A program made the translations under genes and the position numbers. A DNA stretch of 41,975 nucleotides from Trachelipus rathkii (lineage: Eukaryota > Arthropoda > Malacostraca > Isopoda > Trachelipodidae). Under the pieces are notes generated by a model, which did no database searches, had not been told where the DNA came from, and saw nothing but the letters and a program-made list of their open reading frames with translations. Below are positions 11,193 to 21,410 of the stretch, piece after piece (position 1 is the stretch's first letter; every line of letters starts with the position of its first letter). The stretch lies in assembly GCA_015478945.1 (NCBI GenBank), contig JABUQX010060091.1, positions 2,501 to 44,475 of the forward strand, given 5' to 3'.

Positions 11193-11539
11193 TTAAACAA
11201 TTTACTGAAAGCATTTAAAAAGTCAAAATTGGGAGCTATCAAGTCTACCATGCTTTTAATAGATCTTTTTTCTAGCATCAATTTCATATTTCTTTGGGGC
11301 CCTTAAAAGCTCATTCACCAATATTTATCTTAATAAAGATAAATAAAATTCCTTCTTTTTCACTTAATTTTTCAAATAGAGAATTTTTCTCCAAATCATT
11401 TTTTAATTATTCGTCCTCATGATCTGATCAGAAGACATTCTTTAAAATCAACTCTACGGGAGAATAAATTAAAGCAAAATCTCCCCAAATTTCAGAATTT
11501 ACTATTACTTGAGAGTTCACCACATTTGCTCAACCCTTT
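11193..11539. other. Unassigned spacer in the LTR-element cluster
   Basis: AT-rich sequence between the RNase H end and the frame upstream of the protease. No domain is recognised on either strand. Confidence 0.35.
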
Positions 11540-11559
11540 ATAATGATGTTTTCTACAGA

Positions 11560-11690
11560 TAGGTATTCAATTTAAAAATCAAATTCTTTGAGGATCTGTT
11601 AATGTTCTGGCCAACCAAGAGTCAACGTTTCTTAATGGAAACAAATATTTCAGTGACTGATGATCCAACCTGAAGAATAAATGATACTGG
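11560..11690 (-). pseudogene. RNase H C-terminal fragment of a Gypsy-like element
   Basis: The minus strand reads LDHQSLKYLFPLRNVDSWLA, then RTLTDPQRI and a stop. This matches the end of the Gypsy RT-RNase H domain (TDHxxLxYLF...N..R.ARW...LQ.YDF). RNase H degrades the RNA strand during reverse transcription. Only this tail is present. About 15 bp upstream lies the broken end of a LINE, so the RT is gone. The fragment lies upstream of the protease frame on the same strand, which is not the usual PR-RT-RH-IN order. Confidence 0.65.
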
Positions 11691-11716
11691 TATGAAAGTT
11701 TAAATGTTTTTAAAGC

Positions 11717-13290
11717 TCATCGGATGTCGTCAAATTCTTTTTCAATAGCTCTACCTACTGCATAATATAGTCTGTTAAGTTCTGTAATATCACAATCAAT
11801 TGGTAACATTCTTGGTAGGACTCTGTTGACTATTCCAATCTGTCTATTCATTTTAAAGTAATTATTTACTTTATTTATTCGGAGTCTTTTATCAATTCCA
11901 TCTATCAGACCTATTTCTCTGTAATGAGTATTTTCTGTAGTATTCCACTCTTGTGCATTGGGTCTATTCATTTCCTCTATTTTCCTCAATGTTATTTTGT
12001 TCAATATCCAGATGTTCCTCTGTTCCTTCATCACTTTCGCTTTCTTTACTCATATTTTCTAATTCCATGAGCTCATTAGCTGATTTTTCAGTCATCCATA
12101 ATTCAACTGCATCCACTATATATGTCTCCTCTCTGTTCTCTTCAATGATTCTCGAAGGTAGGGTGTTATTAGTAAAATATACTTCCTCTGTTTCGTTTCT
12201 CTCTTTTTCACCTTCCTGGTTTTTGTTCGTTTTTGATTTTTTCTCTTCTCTTATTTTCCTATTTCCTTGATACAATGCTCCTCTATTCTCTTGTATTTTC
12301 TGAATAGTTGTTGGTGTTAGTTGGATATCTTTTATCACTATTTCTCTTACTTGTTCTTTTATGTTTTTTAGATCTTCGCTTGTTGGGAGTATGGTTTTCT
12401 TTTTCTTTTTTCCTTCTTCGTTTCTCTCTATTATAGTTTAGGATGACCTGTTTTTGACTAATCATTTTTTCTGTCTATCTGATTCTATTTTTGTTTGAAT
12501 CTATATTCCATATAATCGTTGGAGCTAATTTCTTTCTCTTCCACTATATATTTCCAGAATTCCGTTTTTTTTTTCTTTCTTTTCTGGGATAGGTTCTCTT
12601 ATATAGTAACACTCCATTAGATATTAGTTTCTTTCCGAGGTCCAAATCCATTTTTCATCAAAAGATGGGTTTATGTGATCTTCTGTCTTGTTTATTAGTC
12701 TTAGGTATTCTTCCACTACTTCTTCCTCAATTTGCGCTCTTTTTCTGTTATAACAGTTTTACCATTTATGTTGGTGGCTATACTTAAGAACCTTGCATCT
12801 GGTATTTTTTCCAGTTTTTCTCTGTCTATAACGCTTCTTTGTCTCAACATAGCTCTTGCTCTTTTACCTGTCTTTTTTTTGGGAAAGTACTGTGTCTGGT
12901 GAATGTTACGCACCAGTATATTTCTTCCTTTTCTTCTACTGAATAATTTAATTTTTCAGAGCTTCTACGATTATAAGGGTCATATTTTTTTCTTTGAATT
13001 TTTTTCTGAAGAGTTGGAAAGTACCTGTGACTCTTCTGGCAACTACTCCAGTGGAAGTCGGGTCTGGATGTTAGTGTCCCTCAACTCTGCTCTGGTTGGT
13101 CTTTTGTTCTCGAGAGATAGGTTGATTTGCTCCTCAGAGCTCCGTCACATCTCACCTCTCTCTCTCAATGAGAATGAGCCGGCACCATCGCTTCCGGACT
13201 CCTGACCAACATTTTTTATTTGCTCTATTCATAGATATATCCAGTTGCAACTTATTCGCTCCACAATACCCGCATGGACGAATGGCCTTC
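11717..13290 (-). pseudogene. R2/R4-type LINE, N-terminal part of the ORF
   Basis: Several minus-strand frames in one direction make up the region before the RT of a restriction-like-endonuclease LINE. A CGYCG cysteine pair lies near 13270. RKKYDPYNRR and VEEKEEIYW lie near 12930-12990, and TQYFPKKKTGKRARAM near 12870, the FPKKxxTKRAxxxWRxR-like segment of this group. A lysine-rich then acidic linker (12465-11964, mostly K/R/E/N) follows. The end has INKVNNYFKMNRQ and DITELNRLYYAVGRAI (about 11740-11840), the helical segment that normally precedes the RT. The ORF stops at 11717 and the next recognisable sequence is Gypsy RNase H, so RT and endonuclease are absent from this copy. The group assignment rests on remembered family patterns. 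Confidence 0.6.
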
Positions 13291-13391
13291 CTTTCCCAAA
13301 ATCCTAGTGACAGAAAAGCCACTCCCCCGCCCGAATAGTGTGGAGAATCCGTCCCCCACCAGCTTTAAGATCAGTTACTCTAAGGGAGTAC

Positions 13392-13461
13392 GCAAGCATC
13401 TGTAATCTTAAGCTTCCTTTCTGATTACACTCATAGTCGCACTCAGAACATTTAAATAATT
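13392..13461 (-). repeat. C2H2 zinc-finger-like 70-bp repeat, copy 1
   Basis: On the minus strand this reads LFKCSECDYECNQKGSLRL, then QMLAY. That is the shape of a C2H2 finger (C-x2-C-x12-H-x3-H) with both His positions substituted (Q and Y). An REKK-like stretch precedes it, resembling the usual TGEKP linker. It matches 15149-15218 without gaps at 63 of 70 positions. It lies between the end of the RT/endonuclease LINE part and the start of the N-terminal LINE part. Confidence 0.6.
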
Positions 13462-13469
13462 TTTTTTCT

Positions 13470-15148
13470 CCCTTTCAAGGGATTATTAAGATTTAGCCCT
13501 TTAGATCTTAGCAGCCCAGATCATCTTCTGAACTACAAGGATTATTCCAATTTTTTAACAAATCCCAAACACATCGTAAATTGTAATACTTGGCCTTGCA
13601 ACCATTGCCTCAGTCTGCAGGCGGACTGATACTGTGTTTCTCCATGGTATTACCAAGACTCCTTATTACGAATCCATGTCCAATCAGCCATGGATCACCA
13701 CGATGTCATTGTTGTTCTACATTCTTCTAATTTCGTGTTTGAGTCTTTGATATTTTATTTCCTTTTCCCTTTCATATGCCACCACGTTGTTATCATTTGG
13801 GACTCCCACTTCTATTATGTAACACTTCTGATCCTCTCTTATCCTTGACTACGATGTCCGGTCTATTATGGGCGACTGCAACATCCTTTGGAATAACGGA
13901 ATCATAGAGTAACAGCACCTCTTCGTCTTCTTCTATTTCACGGGGATTGTGTTTCCATTAGTTGGCCGCTTATCTTGATGGTATACTCTTCGCACAATTT
14001 AAAATGAATCAATCTGCAGATCGTATTATGAATTTCAGTATATAGGTGTCTGTTTAGAAGAGTCTGACATCCTGCTAGAATGTGAGGGACAGACTCTGCG
14101 TCTTGGCCACACACTCTACATTTGTCGCTGATGTTCTCTCTTTCTATATGCTTTCAAACCATCTTGCTCTGATTGTTCGGTCTTGAGCGGCCATAATCAC
14201 TCTTTCTTCTTCTGCTTGTAATCGTCCCTTCGTGAATATTTCCACTGATGTTTCCTCATCTATATAACTTTCATGTATGATTTTCTTGTATTCTTTTGTC
14301 ATTGCTTGTTGTTTCCACTGGTTTATATGTTTCTTCTTCCTCTCTGCTTCAAACTTGTCTTTTAATATTTTTGTCTTTTCCTTTTGCGTTTTTTCATCCC
14401 ACCTTTAGCCTTGTTCCACTCTAATGTTCGCATTCATGTAGTCCGTTTTCTTTTTAATTAGTGAAGTTGTTGTTGGCTTGTCTCTTTCATGTTGATAAAC
14501 CCACTGGAGGAATTTGTTTTCTGCACTTTCCAGGTATTGGCCCAACCCTATTATTTCTCTTTTGTATATGTAATCTATCTCAACCAACCCAATGCCTCCT
14601 TCTCTACGTTCCGTGTACTTTCTAGACAAAATCTGTCCCTATATATCATTTTGTGGGCATTTAAATTTTTTTTCGTTTTAATATCAATCTTGTTAAGGTC
14701 TTATAGGAACCAGTCTATCACTCCACAACTGTACAGGATGACAGGTACAACTAGTGTCTTAATAACCTCTATTTTATTCCTAGCACTTAATTCCGATTTT
14801 AATATTGATTTGGTTCTTTTTAAATATTCTCTTTAAAGCTTCTCTTTTATCAACTTATGTTCTACCTTCTCCGATTCCTCCACTCCTAGAAATTTATAAG
14901 CATTTTCTTGCTCCAGTTGCCTTATGATGGTATCGTCAATCGTGATATTTTCATTCTCCATTCTTCTCCCTTTCCTGAATGTAAGAAAAACACATTTATC
15001 TAAGCAAAACTCCATTCATATATCTTCGGAGAACTTCTTCACTACCTCCGCCTGCTTAATTGTCTCTTGTCTGTTTGGGGCGTATAATTTTATGTCATCC
15101 ATATATAAAACAGGTGTGAAAATGGTTAGTTTTACGATTTTGTGATAA
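13470..15148 (-). pseudogene. R2/R4-type LINE, RT C-terminal half with zinc knuckle and restriction-like endonuclease
   Basis: In minus-strand order, across frameshifts: FTPVLYMDDIKLYAPN (RT motif C, YMDD intact, 15094-15105); MEFCLDKCVFLTFRKG; QENAYKFLGVEE (about 14880); a thumb region with VVPVILYSCGVIDW (about 14720); RREGGIGLVEIDYIYK (about 14580); AAQDRTIRARW (about 14170); a CX2CX8HX4C knuckle, CRVCGQDAESVPHILAGC (14068-14120); and RPDIVVKD...EVGVPNDNN (about 13800-13875). After one frameshift the last has PD, 14 residues, then E, the restriction-like endonuclease signature of R2-group LINEs. Fingers and early palm are missing: the copy starts abruptly at 15148. These enzymes prime reverse transcription at a specific nick. 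Frameshifts and stops make it inactive as written. Confidence 0.8.
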
Positions 15149-15217
15149 GCAAGCATGTGTGATCTTAAGCTTCCTTTCCGATTACACTCATAGTCACACT
15201 AAAAACAATTAAATAAT

Positions 15218-15218
<1 letters not shown>
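15149..15218 (-). repeat. C2H2 zinc-finger-like 70-bp repeat, copy 2
   Basis: The minus strand reads NCF-stop-CDYECNRKGSLRS, then HMLAYH: a finger with both cysteines (C-x2-C, one x being a stop), the first His kept and a second His after four residues. LINE RT sequence begins at the next base. Similarity to 13392-13461 ends at this same point on both copies (HMLAY), which marks a breakpoint. Confidence 0.6.
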
Positions 15219-15285
<67 letters not shown>

Positions 15286-15389
15286 ATTATATAAAAATAA
15301 TTATATATATATATATATATAATTATATATATATTATATATTATATATTATAATATATATAACTAATATATTATATATATATAATATAA

Positions 15390-15438
<49 letters not shown>

Positions 15439-15458
15439 GATATTATATATTATTATAT

Positions 15459-15504
<46 letters not shown>

Positions 15505-15623
15505 ATAATATATATTATATATATATATATACATATATTATTATATATATTATTATATATAAATAATATATATATATATATAATATATAATATATATATA
15601 TAGATATATATATATTATATAAT

Positions 15624-15656
<33 letters not shown>

Positions 15657-15687
15657 TATAATTATATATTATATAATATATAATATC
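15219..15687. repeat. Long AT microsatellite block
   Basis: A (TA)n run of about 50 uninterrupted bases near 15223-15274 is followed by degenerate AT/AAT sequence. Confidence 0.95.
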
Positions 15688-15693
15688 ACTTAC

Positions 15694-15783
15694 CTTTGCT
15701 CCTCCATAAATGAAAAATCCGCTTATGCCCAAAATATAAATATAATAATTGTTTGCCGGACACACTAGATCAGTCTGAGCCAC
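15694..15783 (-). CDS. Possible exon ending at a consensus splice donor
   Basis: The minus strand stays open for 30 codons (MAQTDLVCPANNYYIYILGI, then SGFFIYGGAK) and ends AAG followed by GTAAGT (rc of 15688-15693), a full consensus donor. The residues from YYIYIL to FIYGG form one hydrophobic segment, so a membrane protein is possible. ATG is only an in-frame choice (codon at 15781-15783 as read); a stop lies just upstream and no convincing acceptor is visible. The intron side is pure AT microsatellite. It could be chance. Confidence 0.25.
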
Positions 15784-16330
15784 CTACACGCGGAGGTCTA
15801 CAGGTTCACAGTCTCCAGCTGTGTCAGAATAAGACAAACGGGTTTTTAGGTCATATATTTACAGGTGCATAAAGACAAAATGAATAATCGATATAAATCA
15901 ATCGCTATCCCCACCAAAATAAGTCCTACCGGGCTAGCACTAACTCCCACAAAAATCCAATAAGTAAGTAAATTGAAATATTATTAACAATCCCTAAAAA
16001 TATCAATAATAAAATAACTCCAGTAATATATCAGTAATGTTCACGAATATCAAAAGCATAAATCAATTAGAAAAAATAAATAACATGTCTGGACGACAGG
16101 GAATAAAATAAATGCAGGATATGGTCAACATTAAAATAATACAAGAGCAATGTAGACAGAATTATAACGTAGAACCAGTATTAAATTAACAACCACCGTG
16201 AGTTTATTATAGTAAAAGGGTCACGAGTCATTACACCTTCTCCAACTGGGCACTTGTATTACATAAACAAATGTTAGGGAACTTTTAATGTTTAGGAAAA
16301 TAAACAGTAAATAGACTTCCCTTTAGTTCC
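15784..16330. other. Unassigned AT-rich stretch
   Basis: Unique sequence with many A-runs. No domain or repeat is recognised. Confidence 0.35.
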
Positions 16331-16331
16331 C

Positions 16332-16545
16332 GTTGAAGGTGGGAGTACACTCAGGCACCCTCCCAAACCAGGTGAAAGCGATCCAAAACAGGGCACCCTC
16401 CCGATCCAGTGAAGGTGGGCAGTACACTCAGGTACCCTCCCATTCCTCCAGGTGAAGGTGGGAGTACACTCAAGCAACCTCCCAACCCAGGTGAAGGTGG
16501 GGAGTACACTCCAGAGTACCCTCCCAATCCAGTGAAAGCGATCGC
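16332..16545. repeat. Minisatellite, about 40-bp unit, five to six copies
   Basis: Units start with TGAAGGTGGG at 16334, 16373 (diverged), 16410, 16453, 16492 and 16533 (diverged), spaced 37-43 bp. Each carries GAGTACACTC and CCCTCCCA. Units 2 and 6 share a variant TGAAAGCGATC. In one plus frame (16409-16609) the array reads as GEGGSTL / PPNP repeats, but unit lengths are not multiples of three throughout, so coding use is unlikely. Confidence 0.8.
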
Positions 16546-18115
16546 AAAAATGTTTTCAGCGCGTTTCCCTTCCTTATCTTACTCCCTACAACCAAAATCG
16601 TATCACTAAGGTCCCAGTTCATATAACACTCTCGGTTGATGCCAAAGGTTCCGGTTTAGAAACAACACACCTGAATTTATATACAATTTTTACCAGAGAA
16701 CGCACTTTTTGCAAAAAGGATCTATTCAGGTTTCATAAATCGTATAAGATTCTCCCTTCTCTTCTCCCCCCTATCTCCAGCAATCTCTCATCGGAACTTC
16801 TTACAACATTACGTATATTTTCCTAACCCTCGTTCTTTCTAACACCACTTGGGTATTCTAATTGACGAGGATGACAGTCATTCTGCGAGCGCAGTTCTTT
16901 CTATCACATTAACGCCTCACTTAATTTATGATTTCGCATCAAACATATCTATCAAAAATATCAAATTCACTCACCCTAAATAACTCTCACAAATAAACCC
17001 GACTCTCCTTATTTAAAGAGTATACTCCTCAATCTATCTGGCCTAATCTTCTCGCCGAGGTTACATTTTCAGCTTCTACCAGAAAACCACTTCCTCTAAC
17101 CCCAATTACATCCACTGGTACTCTTCCCACTCCTATAGTTGTAAAATGGATATTCGCTACTTCGCGTTATTCCTTCGGTGGCTTACGAAATTGCTCTCCC
17201 CCTGCTTTCTAGAGAAAACTGAATAAAACAAAGTCTATGCACCACTTTACCATCCCCTCCTCCCTAACTCCTATAATCTCACCATTATCTCCAAAGCGTT
17301 TTTAAAGCTTTGCTAGTGCCAACAAATATCTACGTAATCCCCAACACTTTTCTACCACATTACATAGATTAACCAAACAATTCTTACAACCATACCTCCA
17401 CCTCTCACCGTGCCTTTCTAAGACGCAGTGGCCCTCAAAAACATTCGTGCTAATAATTGTCACGATATATCCATTCCAAATATGCCATGATCCCAGTGTT
17501 ATAAATTTTGACTCCAATCCATTCGTCGTACATAGTGGAAACAAAGTTGATTTCTCCAGACCGTCTATACCAACATAAACAAGACGCTAATTAATGACAA
17601 GTTGCCGAACTTCGCCCTTGACCATCTCACAATCGCGGCTTATCTTCTTCAAATCACGACCAACTGACATCGTTTCATTGACCACCAATCACCTAACAAA
17701 ATAAATGAAACATATCCCAGTCTTTTAGTCTTAACCATTCCATTTGTCTTTTTAAGATAGAAGAAATGGGCAATGGAGACTGATGACATTAAATTACAAT
17801 TATGAACCGCAGCGATCTTTAGAAATTTCTTCGAAAGTTAATGGAACCATTCAAAATTGACTACCTATTATTGCTTTAGCAAAATATTTCATTAAGGAAA
17901 GTTTTATGAAAAATTTAAAGCGAAAAAATATATTTTGAGCTCAACTAAAAGGGAAAACTGGTCATCGCTTGTCCCTGGGGCATATGAATTCCTAAGTCGT
18001 AAGTGGCCAATATCTTCTACCCCTAAAATATAATTTTTTCGCTAGAATAATAAATGCATCCTATACATCTGTCTCTGTGAATATTATTAAGTAAACAAAT
18101 GGCGTTGACAACTGA
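16546..18115. other. Unassigned stretch
   Basis: Moderately AT-rich unique DNA, C-rich on the plus strand between 16600 and 17720. An 80-residue minus frame at 17302-17544 has a cysteine cluster (YGCKNCLVNLCNVVEKCWG) but matches no family I know, and no splice sites support it. Confidence 0.35.
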
Positions 18116-18154
18116 AAAACGGTGCCTGTCAGGTGTCCCATGCGTCTAAGAATT
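18116..18154. repeat. 39-bp direct repeat, copy 1
   Basis: Contains AACGGTGCCTGTCAGGTGTC followed by CCATGCGTCTAAG. A nearly identical copy lies at 18439-18477, about 324 bp away in the same direction. Confidence 0.8.
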
Positions 18155-18438
18155 GCTATAAATAGTCCTCTGATGTCGTGGAAATAATAGGTTCTAGTCC
18201 TAGTTCTAGTACTTGATTGTTATGTGGGGTGCTGATTTACTGAGAGTTTTGCAGTTACAGTCTCTACAAGAATATCTGCGAAGGGAGTTAAAATTAGCAA
18301 ATAAAAAGCGTACTGGAAGCTAGCCAACGATGTGTTAAGAGAGAAAAAAATGTATTTTTTACTTGAAAACCGCAGCTCTGTAAGAAAATAAACCTACTGT
18401 AAAGAATACTTATTATTATTTCTCTGCGGCGAATTAAT

Positions 18439-18477
18439 AAAACGGTGCCTATCAGGTGTCCCATGCGTCTAAGATTG
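18439..18477. repeat. 39-bp direct repeat, copy 2
   Basis: Differs from copy 1 by a G/A change in GCCTRTCAGG and a missing A near the end. The pair could be ends of a short inserted element or target copies. The 280 bp between them has no recognised content. Confidence 0.8.
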
Positions 18478-20930
18478 TAAAGTTTTATTGTGCCCGCCAG
18501 AGTATATAATATATATTAAACAATAAAATTAAATCAACATGTCGACTAGTCACCTAATTCGTTGTTAATTACTTTAATCATTAAGATATATGTGTTTATT
18601 TACTAACGTTTTTATCCTGAAATAGTGAAAGCAAACTTTAGATTATTAGAATTCAGTTCATCTGTTGATCTGCACTTTCGGTCGCCTTTTAATATATCAG
18701 AGGAATTACGAGTATGCTCTTTTTTGATTTTTACCTTATTATAAGAGTGTAAATCATGATTTATTGAAAGACGTCGTTCTGTACTTGGTCTATGAGAAGG
18801 GATGAAAAGAGATTGACTGCTTCGACTAGATATATTCAATTACTAACCGTATGGGTTTTGTAATGCTTATGCTCAGAGTAGTATTTATCTACCTCAAAAC
18901 TCTGAAAAAATATACTTTTCTTTCCTATCTGCGGTTTGTGGCATTGTTAATATGGAAGTCTGGTCGTAGAATATCGGTTTTATAAACGCATCGAGGAAAT
19001 TTAATTTGACGGATTAACGATTTTAGTGATTTCTTGTAATGTGATAGTTGGAAAATAGATTTGGTGACCCGGTAGTCTCTTGTTGAGATTCATCGACTTA
19101 CTGGGTTGTTTGCTTATGACGGTTCCCCCTTTATGCAAGTGAGAATCATTTGGAGGCAAATGAACTTTAAAATAAGTTGAGAAAGTTCCAATGTAAAGTA
19201 ACGACCCAATTCATGTGTTACTCATGACATGTTATTAGCTATTTTAAGTGATCGCAATGTCGGCTCCGCTCTTTATGTCAAAGGAGGGCTTAAGCATGAT
19301 ATAATTCTTAAACTAACGGCTAGATAGAGAGGAGTGACAGTAAAAACGGTAGTAATAGGACAAAAGACGGTGTGGATGAAGTGATTTACTTTAAAGAGAA
19401 AAATAAAATCACAATCCCATCGAGATAATGTATTATAAATGTGATTTAATGATTGTGATTACATTTTTCTATATGAATATGTATGAGAGAAGACTAAAGA
19501 GACGTAGATAGCAAATAAAAATTTGAAAGAGTTATAAATCCCTTATAAATTATATACATCTAACAATATATGTATGTGAAAGAAACATGTCAATGTAAGG
19601 GTACCTTATTACTGTGAAATATTACTGTTAAAGTTTTATGATGTGCAGCCTTTTTGGCAACCGTGTATTCCTGTTTATATAATCGTTTGTTGCCTACAAA
19701 TTACTCTAGGGTATCAAGACTAATTAATCATTCACTAGTATAATAAAAAGTATATAATTTTATATTTATCAAAGTGTCTAATTAGTATACACTCATTTTG
19801 AGTATACAAAAATTTTATCACTCTCACAGAAGGTAAACGTTATATATATTTTAACTATCTGATTTATTTGATAATTTTGAAAGCATATTTTACGTCGTAA
19901 ACTCGTTTCAAATCATTTAATTTCTAACATATTTTTTTCTTTTTTTTTAGACTAGCCGTATTTGAATTATTAATTTGTTGTGATATCATATTATAAGAGA
20001 AAGAATTATATACTGCTCTCTAATTATAATTATTAATTATTATTTTTATCGAAGGGGATAATGTTTTTATCGCTTATCGGTAAATTGTCACGCATTTGCA
20101 GCTTGTGAATAATATTCGGAATTAATGAATAAAAGTTTAAATCTATTATAATATATGAATAGATAGCCAATATTGAAATAAGATAAATTACTTTCTCAAT
20201 GACACTAACAAGACTACTAGATTAGGAGAAGATTACAATATTGAGATGAAGAGTCGAATAAGAGAATAAATTTAATATAATCATAAAATAATAATGAAAT
20301 GCTAAACAACTAACAGATTTTAATGATGATAAGTGAATGTGTGACTGAATATTTAGAAGATAGTAATGTTGTATGTAAAAAGAGATGAATAATATTATAT
20401 AGAAAATTATATATTTAGTAAACCATTAGCAGACAATTTCTGGAATCGTCTAACTGATTAGAATTTTTAGCACCTGAATCGCAATGATTAAGTACTCCCA
20501 TTATTATTTTGCAGTTCCTTAGGAAATTTCAGAAACTTAAGAAAAAATAAATTTTTTAGTGTTCTCAGGTAATCTAATTTGAAAATTTTGGTACAAGACT
20601 GTCCTGATGGTATTGTTAAATATCCTTCAATTGATATTCAGATTAGATAAGGAAAAAATTTCAATGAATTGATATTCAGATCGCATGAGGAAGAAAGGTT
20701 TCAGAAAATTATTGAGTATTTACATTGAGAAAACCTTAATTAAGAAAAGGGACGGAACAAAATTGATCGAAGAGTTGTATAATAAATATGAAGTATAGTC
20801 TAGAAGGATTGAACAAAGTAGCAGAATATTTTGGATGACATGAAAACCAGTGGAGGATCTGTAGTAATGTGAGAAATTTTAGAATAATTAAAAATAAAAT
20901 TAAAACTCTTGGAAAATGATCATTGGAAAG
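18478..20930. other. Unassigned AT-rich intergenic or intronic DNA
   Basis: No gene family is recognised on either strand. Short frames (75 aa at 18612-18839, 76 aa at 20736-20966, both minus) lack motifs. A small tandem duplication (TTGATATTCAGAT twice) lies at 20628-20690. Confidence 0.4.
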
Positions 20931-20935
20931 TATAT

Positions 20936-21410
20936 TGATAAAGTAAGAATAGGTTACGTTTTGCATGCTATGTTAGTACCTACTGGTTGTTAAGTGCGTG
21001 ACTTTGTTAATTTGACTGCTTTTATTCCCTGACTTTAAGAGGCTGTCTGTTGCTCTTACATATTTCTTAGTTTCATTGGGCTATGTTATCTTTACTTAAT
21101 GTGACAAACTTTTTTACGTTAGAGAACTTCATTGGTCTTCTGTATGATAATACACACGTTAGGTAAATTTTTTACATATAACCATTTATGTAAAATTAAC
21201 ATTATGTTAAAGACATGCTTGACAAAGTGTTGAATAAGTTACGTTTGGATGTATGTAGTATTACCTACTGTTTAAGTGTGAAACTCTGTTTAAAGTTAAC
21301 CGTTTATTTCCGTTTAAGATTATGTTTGTCTTGGGGGTTATATTTGCATAGTTCCAGATGATGTACCATGTAAGCTTTAATTAACTGTGAAAACCTTGTT
21401 ACACAGCATT
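20936..21410. repeat. Two diverged tandem copies, period about 284 bp
   Basis: Anchors pair in order: TGATAAAGTAAGAATAGGTT (20936) with TGACAAAGTGTTGAATAAGT (21220); GTACCTACTGG with ATTACCTACTG; ACTGCTTTTATTCC with ACCGTTTATTTCC; and TTTACTTAATGTGACAAAC with CTTTAATTAACTGTGAAAAC. The copies differ by many indels. They lie on plain AT-rich DNA with no coding signal. Confidence 0.5.

Noticed and set aside
12903..13205. 100-residue plus-strand frame
   Set aside because: It is antisense to the LINE N-terminal part, which carries the recognisable motifs on the minus strand.
14489..15145. Plus-strand frames of 115 and 73 residues
   Set aside because: They are shadows of the minus-strand RT C-terminal half.
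16332..16545. CRISPR array
   Set aside because: The units are contiguous, with no unique spacers between them, and the context is eukaryotic.
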